From: Bugula neritina | Taxonomy: Eukaryota > Bryozoa > Gymnolaemata > Cheilostomatida > Bugulidae | Length of the DNA stretch: 60,000 nucleotides | Reading direction: 5' to 3' | NCBI GenBank assembly: GCA_964035545.1 | Contig: OZ037768.1 | Coordinates: 2,781,501-2,841,500, forward strand | In this document: positions 1 to 11,528 of the stretch, piece by piece | How positions within the stretch are numbered: position 1 is the stretch's first letter | Layout: every line of letters starts with the position of its first letter | The notes under the pieces: model-generated | The model's database searches: none | Told to the model about the DNA's origin: nothing | The model's input: only the letters and a program-made list of their open reading frames with translations | Translations under genes and position numbers: made by a program

Positions 1-1425
1 GCATACTGCAGAATACTGTACATTTTATGTTATAGGAATTTCTAACTTAGGGATGTATAAGAGACACTTGATAAGCAGTAAGATAATTTGATAGTCCAAA
101 GTCAAAATTCACCCAACTGCTGCATACCCGAAATGATGACATGTTATTTTTTATAATAATCTTTAGAGTCGCCCTGACTGACCTTTCTGCTTAATAATAG
201 TAGAGACCATAGATATGACACTTGACTAGACACTCTCAGGAATGCAATATTTTCAAGATGTGATTCAAATGTAAACTTGATCTAAAATAGCTATTGTTCA
301 AATCGAATTTATCAACTTGAAATAATGTAGGTGTAGGTTTGCTTTTTCAGATTGATCTCACTTTGATTACGGATAATAAAGTTCAGTGATTTAATTGCAT
401 GAACAATTTCAGGCAGTTACCTAATTTACCCTTTTATAATCCTAAAAATATCAGGTTGGAGGTACAACTCGTGATACAGAATAGCCTTTATATAGTAACT
501 ATATGACTAGAATCTAGACTCTCGACCAGGGCTGTCCAACAGGCGGCCTCAGGGCCGGATGTGACCCCCAGCCTACATTTATGTTGCCTTCGAAGCTAAA
601 ATTAGTTTTCACAAATATACATTAATTAGAGTCAAAAACCACCTTTTAAATGTCTTATTTCTACAGATGCTACAAAACATGCAGCCTGCAGTAACAATTG
701 AGACCTAATTGTGTAATGATTCATAATAATTTTGAATAAAATGATTTGAAAAATACGAATGCTGTGGCCCCCAGCTCAAGCTGAAGTTTACAATGTGACC
801 CTCGTCATGGAATATTCCATTTTAGTGGCCCTCAGTCTATAAAGGTTAAACACCCCTGCTCTAGACCATTGAAACCTGCAGAATACATGCTGCCTTATTT
901 TCAATAATTCAATCTCTTAAAGTTTAAACCAATAGCTTTTATCCATGCAGACTGTAATTTTAATTAATAACTGCAGAAGTAAGATTGTACTGCAGGCATG
1001 AACAAAATAGCACCCAGGAGGATGCCAAGCTTAATAATTAAATCCTAAAAGCAATACAGTATTAAAAGTATCAATAGGCTAAGTAGATGAAGTGCCTACC
1101 ATAGGCTGATGAACTTCTAAGTGCAGTACATGGCTGCTAAAGTATAAACAGTATATGAATTTAGCTCTCACTAAAAGATAGTAACTTTAATTTTTGGTCA
1201 TGCATATATAGGTATTATGCTATTACATTATTTTGTTGAACAATTATATTGATATGCAATCTAATTCTTATTATTTTGTTATACTATTATCCTATGTAAT
1301 CAAATTATATTAGTATATTTTGTTGTCCCTATGTTTTAATATAAATTATTTTTGTGTTACATTATCAATATGCTCTTTAATTTATATCATATTATATAAT
1401 ACTATACTATATTATACTAATTTAG
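1..1425. other. Upstream region or intron of the BRICHOS gene
   Basis: This AT-rich sequence has no exon I can support. Apart from the hAT-type element at 527-858 I see only low-complexity AT runs, strongest at 1200-1420 just before the first recognised splice acceptor. The missing N-terminal cytosolic exon(s) and promoter of the BRICHOS gene are either here or left of the window. Confidence 0.5.
527..858. mobile_element. Non-autonomous hAT-type DNA transposon (MITE-like)
   Basis: A 332 bp element starts CAGGGCTGTCCAAC and ends with the near reverse complement of that sequence (GTTAAACACCCCTG). It is flanked by an 8 bp duplication, CTCTCGAC at 519-526 and CTCTAGAC at 859-866, with one mismatch. 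CAGGG-type termini with an 8 bp target-site duplication are hallmarks of the hAT superfamily. The interior is GC-richer at both ends, contains CCC-rich tracts and has no long open frame, so it carries no transposase. It lies upstream of the first recognised exon of the BRICHOS gene. Confidence 0.8.
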
Positions 1426-4400
1426 AGACTGCAAAATCTGGCCCGAAGAGGTAAATGCAAGTGGATAGCATTCGTACTGCTGACAGTCCTCATCCTTCTG
1501 CTGCTGCTGTGCGGAGCTGTCATCATTCTGTTCACGTCGGATGGAAAGTATGTTGTGGCCCAGGAACCTGAGGAAGCTATGGGAGCGGAGAGCCAAGCTG
1601 CCCCTCTCAAAAAGGTATGACATAGCTCTTATGCACACTTGTTACGACACATTTACAATAATCTTTTAATGCTGTGTGGAACAGCTAAAGTTTAGGTCAT
1701 AAGTGCTCTTTTTATATCTCACTAAGTTGCAGGTTCGAAACCTCAATTGGTGACATAGTAGAATACCAGATTTAACTCACGGATCCATTAAATTTGGTTG
1801 TTTGTCTCTATGCACGCATACATAAGCTACAGAACAGTATCTAAGCTCTTTTCGTGACCTATGGAATTTCGTAAGACCTGGATCTGAAGGGAGCATTGTA
1901 TTTATAATGTAGATTGTACCTGCAGGGGAATAACTTAGAACTAAAATTATATTTAAATTAATTTAAAAAAATGGTGTTATTGAGCACACTACTAAGTGCA
2001 TGTTCTAGTACTGTTTGATAAATGTACTGCAACTAGAATATCTTGACCCTATTGCATAAGAAATCAGTTTCAAGACCCACAAAACAAGAAATAATGGGTA
2101 TGTTGCATTATTGCACAACAATCAGCACCAAAATAGAATTATAATGCAACAGTATTGTTCTTATTGAACTGAAAAACGGTCAAGTTGGGGCTACTAATGG
2201 CATCTATTTCAAAGTTAGTACATTAAATATTTCAAATAATCATTTTTAAATAGTGAAAAGTTTATGGCATAACTATAATATTACAGTGCTATAATCAAGT
2301 GGTTGCCATGTTAATCCCAAAGGCCCTTTTGTCTTGAGCAACACATCTCACCAGATGTGTCCCCCCACACCCATTATGTAAATGTGATTATCATGATAAT
2401 TGCACACCTGTCTAGTGCAGTCAGGCAGGGAAGTTTGCATATATTTTAAATATTCAAGTTTGTATGCAGCAGGTGTGGCTAGTCATTCACGGGCTTTCCA
2501 TGTACCGATCTCAGATCGATCTCGCTAAGATCGATCTGAGAAATGTGCTCAGATCGATCGTTTTTCCATGAGAGTGTCAGATCGATCTCACGAAGTTGCC
2601 TCCTCTTAAGTGAAGGATACTTTAAAAGTATAATTTGTTCACCTATTTGAGTGATTAAAGCTACTACTGTTGAAAACAAGGCGGTCGTAGTCTAAAATTT
2701 AATCCCAGCTATAAACTATACGCAGCAAAGCTTTCAGTGTATGGTAATTTGGCCAATTTAAAATAATTATTTTTAATTTTTTAGCTTGACAGCTTATAAA
2801 AAATTAATGGCTGTCTTGCAAATTATTAATAAACTTACAGGAATGTTAGGCTTGAAATTACAAAGAAAATAGCTAATGAAACTAAGTTTTAATAGTCATT
2901 TAAATTCAATTTAAATTCTCCCATTTTTTTTTACCTCCTATACTGCATATAATTGAGTTTTCATTGTACTGAAAGTCAAAGTTTTGGCATCTAAAAAGGT
3001 GGCTATCATAATTATTTAATACTATTTAATATTTAATACTTATCAACAAGTTATCATTTTTATTAGCAGACAACATTGTAGCGCCCAGTCTTTTTCTACT
3101 TCTCAGATCGATCTGGCGTCTTTCCATGGTCTTATTGACATGAGATCGATCTGAGTTCGAGCTTTACAGACCGACCAGCTCAGATCGACGGAAATCGATC
3201 TTTGGCGTCTTTCCATGAATCGATCTCACTAAGATCGAGCTGAGATCGGTCCATGGAAAGCCGGTGATTATACTGTGCAATTTCCAGAAGGCATCTGTCA
3301 ACTGGTCCATGGTGACCTTTTTAAAACTGGCATTTGGCTATAGGACTAAAATTAATTGGGTCTTTTAAACAAATGTGCCCTATTTTTGAAGTATAAATAT
3401 ATTTTTTCAGACAAACCAATTTTTACTTAGCACTGCTGCTTAATGATCTCAAACCTAAAATTTACAATTTACCAAGTGTACCCGGCTTTTTAGCTATTTC
3501 TGTTGAATATCCTGTACATTGTCAAAGGAGACAGAAGTTTAAAACTAGAGTTAAAGATTTCCTGATGACTCATTCCTCCCAAAACATTCTAGAAATTATT
3601 AAATTTGCCTGGCTTAATAAAATAATTAATTAATTATCTCCCCATAGTTTACTTCTCGGTTTGGCACAAGTTTAGATGTACTTCTATTTGATGACTTGAC
3701 TTTAGGAGGAAAAGACTTATAAGTTTGAGTACCAAACTGAAGGGAAGCAAAAAGAACAGGTTATTATAAATGTCAAGGACAACTACACAGAGCTGTTTGC
3801 AGACGATGTCACTGTCTTCAATCACTTCAAACAGGTAGGTGCAGGCTCTTTTCATAAATAATATGTTTACTTTCCGGTGTTCTGATAACAAACACAGTGA
3901 GTTGATGGCAGCAAGGTATGTTATGTTGGCAAAATATTGACCTCTACTCACTCAACTCTGGCCAGTTCTATAACTTCCTTGTTTTCATCTGGACTGTTCA
4001 TTGTATTTTACGTAGTGTTCACTATTACATTTTATACCATGTATACATTACACCCTACATTGTGTTCTGTATTATGTTATGTATTATGTTCTATGCCATG
4101 TTTTATACATTTACAATACATTTATTGCATCATGTATTGTGTTTCTATAAAGAGTTTGGTATCATATCTTCTATCTACATTCTTACAGAGAATTTCTCTA
4201 CACAGAATACAAGTTACCAAGACAGTTCAAGTTTGTCTGGTAAAGACCATAAAGGGTGAAGTGAGACCAAAGATGTTGGAGAATGCTTTGTCAGAGTTGA
4301 CTACTATTCAGGTTAGTATCTAACTTTTAGGACTCTGCAAGGCGAGAGTAGCAATATCTGTATAGGCTGAGCACATGGTGATACTCAAAGAGTGAAAGGT

Positions 4401-5843
4401 ACAACTGTTTGTCTCCACTATGTTAATTGTATAGAGCAACTAGCCTACATAGAAAGAACTGATATCAATTATGGGACTCCAATTCTTCTATCATTTGCCT
4501 CCCCCTCCTTTTCTTAAGTTTTTCTGCAAAATATTCCATTTGAAGTACAAGAGAATAACCGATTTGTGGTTGCTTCACTTTAAACCTACACAAAGGCTGA
4601 AGTGCTACACAATGTTATATTAACTTATCTCGGCACTAGAAGGAAATAAAAAGCTTCTCTCTGAAATAGGTGAACTCCAGTGAGCTCTACATCATAGACT
4701 CATCTCCAGTACCAGAGGAGGTGTTGGGGGACATGACGGTGCATCAGTTCTGTAGCCATCTACCAGTTTACTTACTCAAGCAAGTCAATGTAACTGGTAA
4801 CGGCCCTGACATTGGTCTCACTATTGAGGACATTGTTCAACAATTTCAAGGTATTCCCAGCTGGAGCAATTCACTACAATCACTACTACTACATCGTGGT
4901 TAAAATTCTTGATCTTGTTTCAATGCTGTACGTAGTGAACGAAATCTTAGCATATGGAGCATGAAGTATATAGACACTGTATGTATTTGGTATCATTTTG
5001 AATATTTTTAACCCTTACCCTGAGGAGGTAATATTTGAGTTGGAGAACTTATAATCTGAATAATTTAAATAAAAATTAGACAATATTTATCACCATTTTT
5101 ATTCTATTATTTTATATTTTTATTTCAATTATTTTTTTCAATTCCTATTTATTGTTTAATTTTGCAGAAAGAGGATACATTCCTAGAAAGCGCCGTCAAG
5201 CACTGGATCCATATGACCAGCACAATGGAGGCCCATATTACTGCGGCGGTCCAATAGGGACGGGAGATCCTCTGCCCGCTATACAGTACACATGCACTAA
5301 AAAGAAGAACTACTGCTATCGTAGCCTAGTCAATGAGCAGTGCGATGAGTGTTACCATGGCCACTGTGAGTTGCACAAAGATACAAATCTCTGGCTATTT
5401 TTAGACCAGTCAGACAATCGTATACTTTACATACTATCAGCTGCATCAGTTAATAAAACTGAAATACTTCTACTTGCTGGATGTTTTATCTCTTCTAACC
5501 CTTGCAGTGTGCTTTGCACATTTAATTCAGTAATTCTAAGGTTCTAGAAAAATCTACTATATTACCACTATCACTATAATAGTCCTAAAGAGCTTGTGAC
5601 ATATACTTGGAACTCCAGACAAATATTTTCTTTGCAATGAGAGGAAAACAATGTCTGTTTGCAGATCTGAGGTCAAGTGGTTGCTGGTGCCCCATTAATG
5701 CAATACAAACATGTATAAAAATCACCTACAAGCCAGACAAAAGATATTGCTGTGGTACAAACCTGTCTCCCTGCATAGCAAGTGAATGTGGTAAGTGCCA
5801 ACAGTATTGCAGTGTCTACAGGTCTGAACTAAATGGCTGCTGA
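1426..5843 (+). CDS. BRICHOS-domain type II membrane proprotein with cysteine-rich C-terminal domain (5' incomplete)
   Basis: Six exons join in consistent phase: 1426-1614, 3706-3834, 4189-4311, 4670-4850, 5168-5365, 5665-5843 (TGA). Exon 1 encodes a short basic stretch (RRGKCKW) followed by about 22 hydrophobic residues, a signal-anchor transmembrane segment. Exons 2-4 fit a BRICHOS domain: the first conserved Cys is in VQVCLVK and the second in HQFCSHL, 53 residues later, within the family's usual spacing. Exon 5 has a dibasic/furin-type site (PRKRR) followed by about 115 residues with 15 cysteines, including CWC, YCC and CGKC. The order anchor, linker, BRICHOS, furin site, C-terminal product is that of ITM2, chondromodulin and related proproteins, where BRICHOS chaperones a released C-terminal peptide. 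Paralogous annelid BRICHOS proteins release antimicrobial peptides. The function of this C-terminal domain is unknown to me. The N-terminal exon is not identified. Confidence 0.8.
2485..3269. mobile_element. Foldback/MITE-like element with AGATCGATCT-rich terminal inverted repeats
   Basis: The left end (ATTCACGGGCTTTCCATG) and right end (CATGGAAAGCCGGTGATT) are inverted copies with about 16 of 18 matching positions. Both flanks then continue inward with many copies of the palindromic core AGATCGATCT, at about 2507-2590 on the left and 3103-3247 on the right, interspersed with CTTTCCATG. The middle, about 2600-3090, is AT-rich and noncoding. The element lies in intron 1 of the BRICHOS gene. 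The superfamily is not clear because I see no convincing target-site duplication. Confidence 0.7.
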
Positions 5844-5957
5844 AGTTAGAGTTGCAAATAATTCAGAGCTACAAGCTTGAATTGCAAGTTCCAGAAACTT
5901 GAAGCTGTTAAACTTTTGAACCTGCTACAAATTTAAGAAAATGGTTGTGCTTTTGTA

Positions 5958-5963
5958 AATAAA
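5958..5963 (+). terminator. Polyadenylation signal AATAAA of the BRICHOS gene
   Basis: A canonical AATAAA lies 115 bp after the TGA stop, followed by a T/G-rich stretch (GATTTGTTATAGG). It supports ending the gene at 5843. Confidence 0.6.
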
Positions 5964-7331
5964 GCTGATTTGTTATAGGTTTTTGGGAAATGTACAACTT
6001 ATTGAGAGCGAGGTACAAGTATTGCAACTAAGGTCAATGCTCTTGAGCCAACAACACCTGTGTTAATAACTTGCTTATGTACTAAATACATTATTTCCAC
6101 ATTTTACATAGCATCAAAAATGGAAGCTTTTCAAACTACTCGTATATGAATGGCACTTCATACTGACAATCATTATTTTTATAATGAAACAACATTATTT
6201 TAATGTCACTAAGCTTATAATTTTAGATACTCAAAGAGTACCATTCCTCCCAATTCCAAAGATAAAATTTTCCATAATTAAGAACTGAAGAGAATATCTG
6301 TACCATCTCCTATCTTTGTTTTCTGTGGCTACCCATAATGCAGCTCAGGTCTCTTCACTAAGATCTGACGAATCCCAGGCCTCTACTGATAGAACACAAC
6401 TTCACTTAGTAGATTCAAACTGTTCACATCAAACTTATGTTTACACAACTACAGTGTGTTGCAGGCTGGTATCCCTGTATAATCATTGAATTTAAAGGTA
6501 GATCAAAAGGACATGGAACTGCCCCACAGCTAAGCTATGGCAATTTACACTATTGTTTACTTTGAAAATATCTCAAGTTATTACTTGCTGTTAGAGAAAG
6601 CTGGGATGTAGTGGGAACCAGAGAAGCAATAAACCTTACATTGCCTGACATGTGTGTATTACAATGAAAGGTTGCTACATGTTTTAGAATTTAATACCAT
6701 AGAGGAGAATTGCTTCTCATGAATTCTATGCAATGACATTTAACTCTATTTAGTATTATTTGACCAATTGACAGAGTATTTAATGTCATGGGCAACACCA
6801 CGTATTTATATATTACTAATGTATAAATTCCTTTCTATGGTACCTTTTAGCAGCTTATAAAGCACTGTTTTGTGATATAAATTAAAGCAGGAATATATAC
6901 TTAACCAGAGCCTATGTTCACGTAGAACTAAAGAGTGTACATTTAATTATATACTTCACAATGTAATTAGAATTTTATTTTTGTTATAATTTACATATTG
7001 CGGTTATTGTTTATTACAAGAGATAATAAAACATCTTTAAATAATAATTATTGACTAAATTTTCAAAGATTGAAGCGAATTCTATGAATATACACTGCAC
7101 ACAGGGCAGAAAGAAAACAATAGGTAAATATATATGCGCAAAACATAGACAGTCGTACATATAGATACAATTTCATGATAAAAAGCATATTTGCCAAATT
7201 ACAGGGAAAGAAACCAATGTGAAATTACTAGATAGGATGTAACATTATGGCAGATTCCTTCAGCCAAGTTTCCTCCACCTAGTGCCAGTGTACACTATTG
7301 CCAAGTATAATACCATACATTAGCTTAGGCT

Positions 7332-7378
7332 CCTTGTTATGATAGCTTAGGCTCCGAGGAGAAGCTATCATAACAAGG
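7332..7378. repeat. Perfect 17 bp inverted repeat (short hairpin)
   Basis: CCTTGTTATGATAGCTT at 7332-7348 and its exact reverse complement at 7362-7378 flank a 13 bp loop. Part of the left arm context, TAGCTTAGGCTCC, is also directly repeated (7321 and 7343). It is in the EMC4 3' UTR or intergenic region. Confidence 0.8.
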
Positions 7379-7733
7379 CAATCCCACCAGCCACATACTC
7401 CATCCTCTACAGTACATACAACATTCACTGCAATGATGCTCACTGCATGAAATCAAAAACAACACAGCATTGATTTAATTACTTCAACCAAACTAACAAT
7501 GTGATATAGTTGAAGGTACAGTAAAATGTTATGGTCCCAAGACAGCTTGCTTTGTATATATTTCAACAGTATCATCAATGCACACACAAGTGTTGCGAGC
7601 AGCAGTGAAAAATAAGTCAGAAAAATAAACCATGGAGTTTAACTGTTGCATTTAATTAATTAGCAACAAACATTATGTTAGGAGTTGTCCTTCCATAACA
7701 TTGAATCAAAGTCTAAAGCTTTGACAACTGTTG

Positions 7734-10281
7734 TCAATTAGTAGAATTTTTAGAACGAGCTGTGCCAAGAACACAACTCAAGTTTAACTTCAGAAGAGTT
7801 GCTGTTAGAGACAACTCTTTCAGCTTCATGATACACCGTGTACGTGTGTGTGTGTGTGTGTGCGTGTGTGAGTGTATGCATGAGTGTGTGTTGAATGTTG
7901 TTAGATACAGACAGACAAATACAAACCTGAGGCGGGTCAGCAAAAGCCAGCCAATCAGATGCATGTGTCGGCAGCAAACCCATGGAGTTGCATTTATATA
8001 CAGCTAAGGCGACAGCAACTAGATTTCCACTAATATATGCTAATTTTTGAAGAGGTGCTTGTTCTCCCTGAATCATCTTGAACGCTATATAACAGAAACA
8101 TGCACTGAGGATATAATAGATGTAGTAAGATAGTATACAGCAAGGTACGACAACTCTTAAAAAGATATATAACAGGAAAACCAAGAGGTCATTGTAAGTA
8201 ATGCAAGTATCTCTCTAGACACCAACATCATTAAATAGATCAAACAAAAAATATAACATAACAGCTGAAAAAACATGGGGACACCTTTTTTACTGATTTT
8301 CATTGTTAATAGCAAAAAATTCTAGCATTTAAAAAGTCTAGCCATCAAACATAACCAGCAGGGTGAATCCCTCTAATAGAAACCACTGTAAGAAACAGAA
8401 TTGACCTACTTTGAGATAGAGAGAGAAAAGCCTGTATGGGTCGTACTGCCATCATACCGACCATCATGATGGGGAACATAGAGATGGAGTTACCCGCCAT
8501 CCACATCATGAATAGGTTCATCGGTACCTGCTTGATGGGCCCCAGGGCTACATCCCATGATCTCTGTAATGTTTACCACACAAACTCATATGTACAATGA
8601 TCTCTATAATGTTTATTAGACAAACTCCAAGATACAATGTGGGCTGGCAAAATAAACACGTGTTTCACCAACAAATACCAGAGCTGGAGTTCATATAAAT
8701 GTAGAATGATCGTGTGTATATATTTAAGTACCCCAATCAGTATTTCAACATCCAGCTTTAGGAACCCAGATTAATATTGGGTTTCTTCATTTGTTTTGTT
8801 TTAAAAAACTAAATTAAAGCAAGATTTACCTCCCACACAAACACTGTGTAATTGTAAAAGTCTATGAATCTTAGTCATACTTTGAATGAGCTGAGCTATT
8901 AGATGGGGTATAGTAGAAAGCATAGTATTAGTAAATGACATTAGAAAGTGACTATTGAATGCTCAAGAATATACTGATAGTACACATTTGATAAATATTG
9001 AGAACCTAAACTAATAAATATTTATCCAACAAATTCTAGAAAATCTAGTTTGTAGTCCTTTTTGCCAAAATCCATACTTGTTGTATTTTATCTTACCAAA
9101 ACTACACACAAAATGCGAAATTTATATATCAATGCAATGTATTATCCGGCGATCACTGATTGCTATTGACGGAATATAACTTGAAATTTCTAGGTTATGG
9201 CCCATAGAAAGCACATTAAAAACACGAGTTTAAAAACTCAGAGCACAGATTTTTATATAATACGCAGACAAACCAGCCAACCTTCACAACTAGATCTTTG
9301 TCCACATTTTGGTTACGTTCAGAAACCTCCATTCCGCCATATTTGACATAACTGTGTGGAGCAGGTAACTCTTGAAACTTCACTACTGATGACCTACAAA
9401 CATGCTACTATTATAATAATACTACAATAATTTACACTTATCAATTATAGTTAATGTTATACCCATCACATCTATAAAAATTTGAGATTAGGACCTATTT
9501 GAAATAATGATTTTAATTGTACTGATATTTTTTTTCCCAAATTTTTTTATGTCTACTTATTATAGCCAGTATTTACACTGAATTTTGCAACATATTTTCA
9601 TGTCTGTGATATGTAATAAATCAATCATTATTGTCATTTAGCAGACCTAATTCATTAGTAGTAAACCACTATCAGCATCAGTAAACAGTATTGAAAATAA
9701 GTATCTCCAAATCTAACACCCAGTCCAACAGTAACAGGGTAACAGCAATGCAACAACTAACAGGCAACAGCTAAAAGTAAATATCAGTAACTCTAATTTT
9801 AAGTCTATGAGTTAAAACTACGAGTTACATTTAGACTTAAGTCTAGAGCTACTGCTCGGGCCAGGAGCCTAAAACTAAAAGTACAACTACAGGCAAACTG
9901 AAAAAATAATTTATATTTAGTCTTACAGCTATTGAAAATAAAACTAAAAGTAAACTTTAGAGTTTAAACTTAGTCAGAGTGACTACTGATAGGGATTAGT
10001 CTCAAGTCTTACTCTTAGTCTTCGACTTACTCTTAGAGTTACTGTTAGTGTAAGTCTAAAAGTAAAAGTAAAACTAAAAATTAAAATGCAAGTACTGAAA
10101 AACAATTTGGTCAAAGTAAAATACACTATGGGATGATACTATGGCTATACTTTATAGTGAGTACAACAGCCTTGAACACAAAAATAAAACAACTGCTTAT
10201 ATTAGTATACCCTGAACTGCTGGACATATCCAAGTACCATCTTTTGTGCTGTTTTCTCTCCCTTCGTTCACTTGACGCCAT
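7734..10281 (-). CDS. EMC4: ER membrane protein complex subunit 4
   Basis: Five exons read on the minus strand: 10211-10281 (ATG), 9282-9393, 8410-8563, 7927-8084, 7734-7823 (TGA), about 194 aa against 183 in human. EMC4 belongs to the EMC, an insertase for tail-anchored and multipass proteins in the ER membrane. Exons 3 and 4 are very close to human EMC4: [33 protein letters not shown], then ALAVYKC and [15 protein letters not shown]. The N-terminus ([16 protein letters not shown]) matches the basic family N-terminus. Two hydrophobic segments fall in exons 3 and 4. The last exon is the least certain. It is in phase, but its 29 residues do not resemble the vertebrate C-terminus and its acceptor sits beside a GT/CA microsatellite. 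Confidence 0.92.
7839..7893. repeat. GT/CA microsatellite
   Basis: An imperfect (GT)n run with a few interruptions lies inside the last EMC4 intron, just upstream (on the minus strand) of the predicted final acceptor. Confidence 0.9.
9780..10090. repeat. Degenerate hexamer array in EMC4 intron 1
   Basis: Loose repeats of the types AAGTCTA, AAAGTAAAACT and CTTAGTC recur with a period near 6. The left half is rich in AGTAAAACTA-like units and the right half in their complements, so the segment has partial inverted symmetry. It lies in the 5'-most intron of EMC4. Confidence 0.6.
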
Positions 10282-11528
10282 CTTGCATTGAAAAAGCCTT
10301 GTTTTCAGTTGATATTTGAACTGTTAATTGTGGGAAGCCTCGTAACGGCTCTGTTATAAAGAAAATAATGATTCTTTGCTATGAAGCTTTTTCTGTGAAA
10401 AAGCGAGTTAGTGCTAGTACATTTCCAAAGTTAAAGATGTGCTGTAGCAGGTAAGAACAGCGCAATACTTTTTAAAGCGTATCTTGAAAGTGTATAACAC
10501 AATAATTAAACCTACACTGGTTTCCGCTTACCGTGGTGCTCGTACTTTTTTTTATTGAGACTTGTTAAAGCCTGTACTGTATTCAGATTCTCTAGAAACT
10601 TTTATCAGTAAAGTACAAATTGAGACCTTATAGTTATTCGAATAACAGCCAGCCAGATATAGAAGAAACTTTGGTTTAGTTTTAGAATATTCACCATGAA
10701 CCAGCAAGTTAGTTGAACTTTAACTTAATAAGTTAATACTTATTGAAACTTATTCTTAATATTTAATTTATAATTTAAATTTTAATTTATACTTGAAGTC
10801 ATAGTGACCTATGGTCACACTCACTATTACTATAGTTTAAATAGACCTAAAAAGTGGATACGAAACGACTTGTGTACGAAATGACCTGCACCCATTTAAT
10901 GATTTATGGTTGCAAATAACTCACAGTGATACTCATAGTCATACTGATAGTCGTTATCATAATGATTATCATTATGATTATTCATTATTGATTATCCATT
11001 AATTTTAAATTTAATATTAATAATTATACTTATTTTATTGAAATAGAATTTCTATTGATAATAGTGGTATTATAAATAATGTTGGATATAAATATAAAAT
11101 ATGGATATCACTGTTGAAAGTTATTGTTAATGTTAATGTTAGACCCACTCTTAGTGTTTGAGTGTTAGTGTTGGATTCATTTACTCTTAATCTTAGAGTT
11201 GGTCATAATCATAGTCATAGTGTTAATGATAGACTCATAGTGATAGTCATAGTGTTTTCTTTTTTAGTTGAACCTACAATTAGTGTTAAATTAATAACTA
11301 GTAGTAGTGTCATGTCTAATACTAATAGTAATAGTAATAGTCTAATACTTTAATACAATTACTATTAGTCGTACTTATATCAGCACTGAATTTAATGTAT
11401 TTTTATAAATCTTTTTATACTATTGTGATTATTATTATAATTAGGTGCGGCAAGTGCAGCCTGGTTATGAGTTCATGGTTGTTGATCGACACACTGAAAC
11501 TAATTTTGAAATGTTATTTAGTTGACAG
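10282..11528. other. Divergent region between EMC4 and NGDN
   Basis: The start codon of EMC4 is at 10281 on the minus strand, so this interval should hold a shared or paired promoter plus the NGDN first exon. A good donor (AGCAG then GTAAGA) occurs at 10450-10456. An open frame from an ATG at 10368 runs into it, but in phase 2, whereas the first recognised NGDN exon needs phase 1. It may therefore end a noncoding leader exon. A degenerate hexamer array fills 10900-11350. Confidence 0.4.
10690..11360. repeat. Degenerate AT-rich hexamer array
   Basis: AACTTTAACTTAATAAGTTAA-like inverted bits start the segment. From about 10920 it becomes an array of ATAGTCATAGTG / ACTCATAGTGAT-type units, ending in TAATAGTAATAGTAATAG at 11320-11345. 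It is noncoding; the open frame across it is a by-product of the period. Confidence 0.7.

Larger units (their letters stand above)
5844..7733. other. Convergent intergenic region between the BRICHOS gene and EMC4
   Basis: This holds the 3' UTR of the BRICHOS gene on the left and presumably that of EMC4 on the right. It is AT-rich with no supported exon. Candidate minus-strand AATAAA signals occur at 7010-7015 and 6974-6979. A short inverted repeat is at 7332-7378. Confidence 0.5.

Noticed and set aside
3918-4323. Tyr/Phe/Cys-rich plus-strand open frames
   Set aside because: They span the AT-rich end of intron 2 of the BRICHOS gene. Only the part from 4189 after the acceptor is exon.
7734-8007. 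Open frames containing HTHTHTHT and VCVCVCV
   Set aside because: They come from the GT/CA microsatellite. Only the parts matching EMC4 were kept.
10368-10450. Candidate first coding exon of NGDN (ATG at 10368 or 10430)
   Set aside because: The donor at 10450 leaves phase 2, but the next recognised exon needs phase 1 and would hit a stop. It may be a noncoding leader exon, so it was not annotated as coding.
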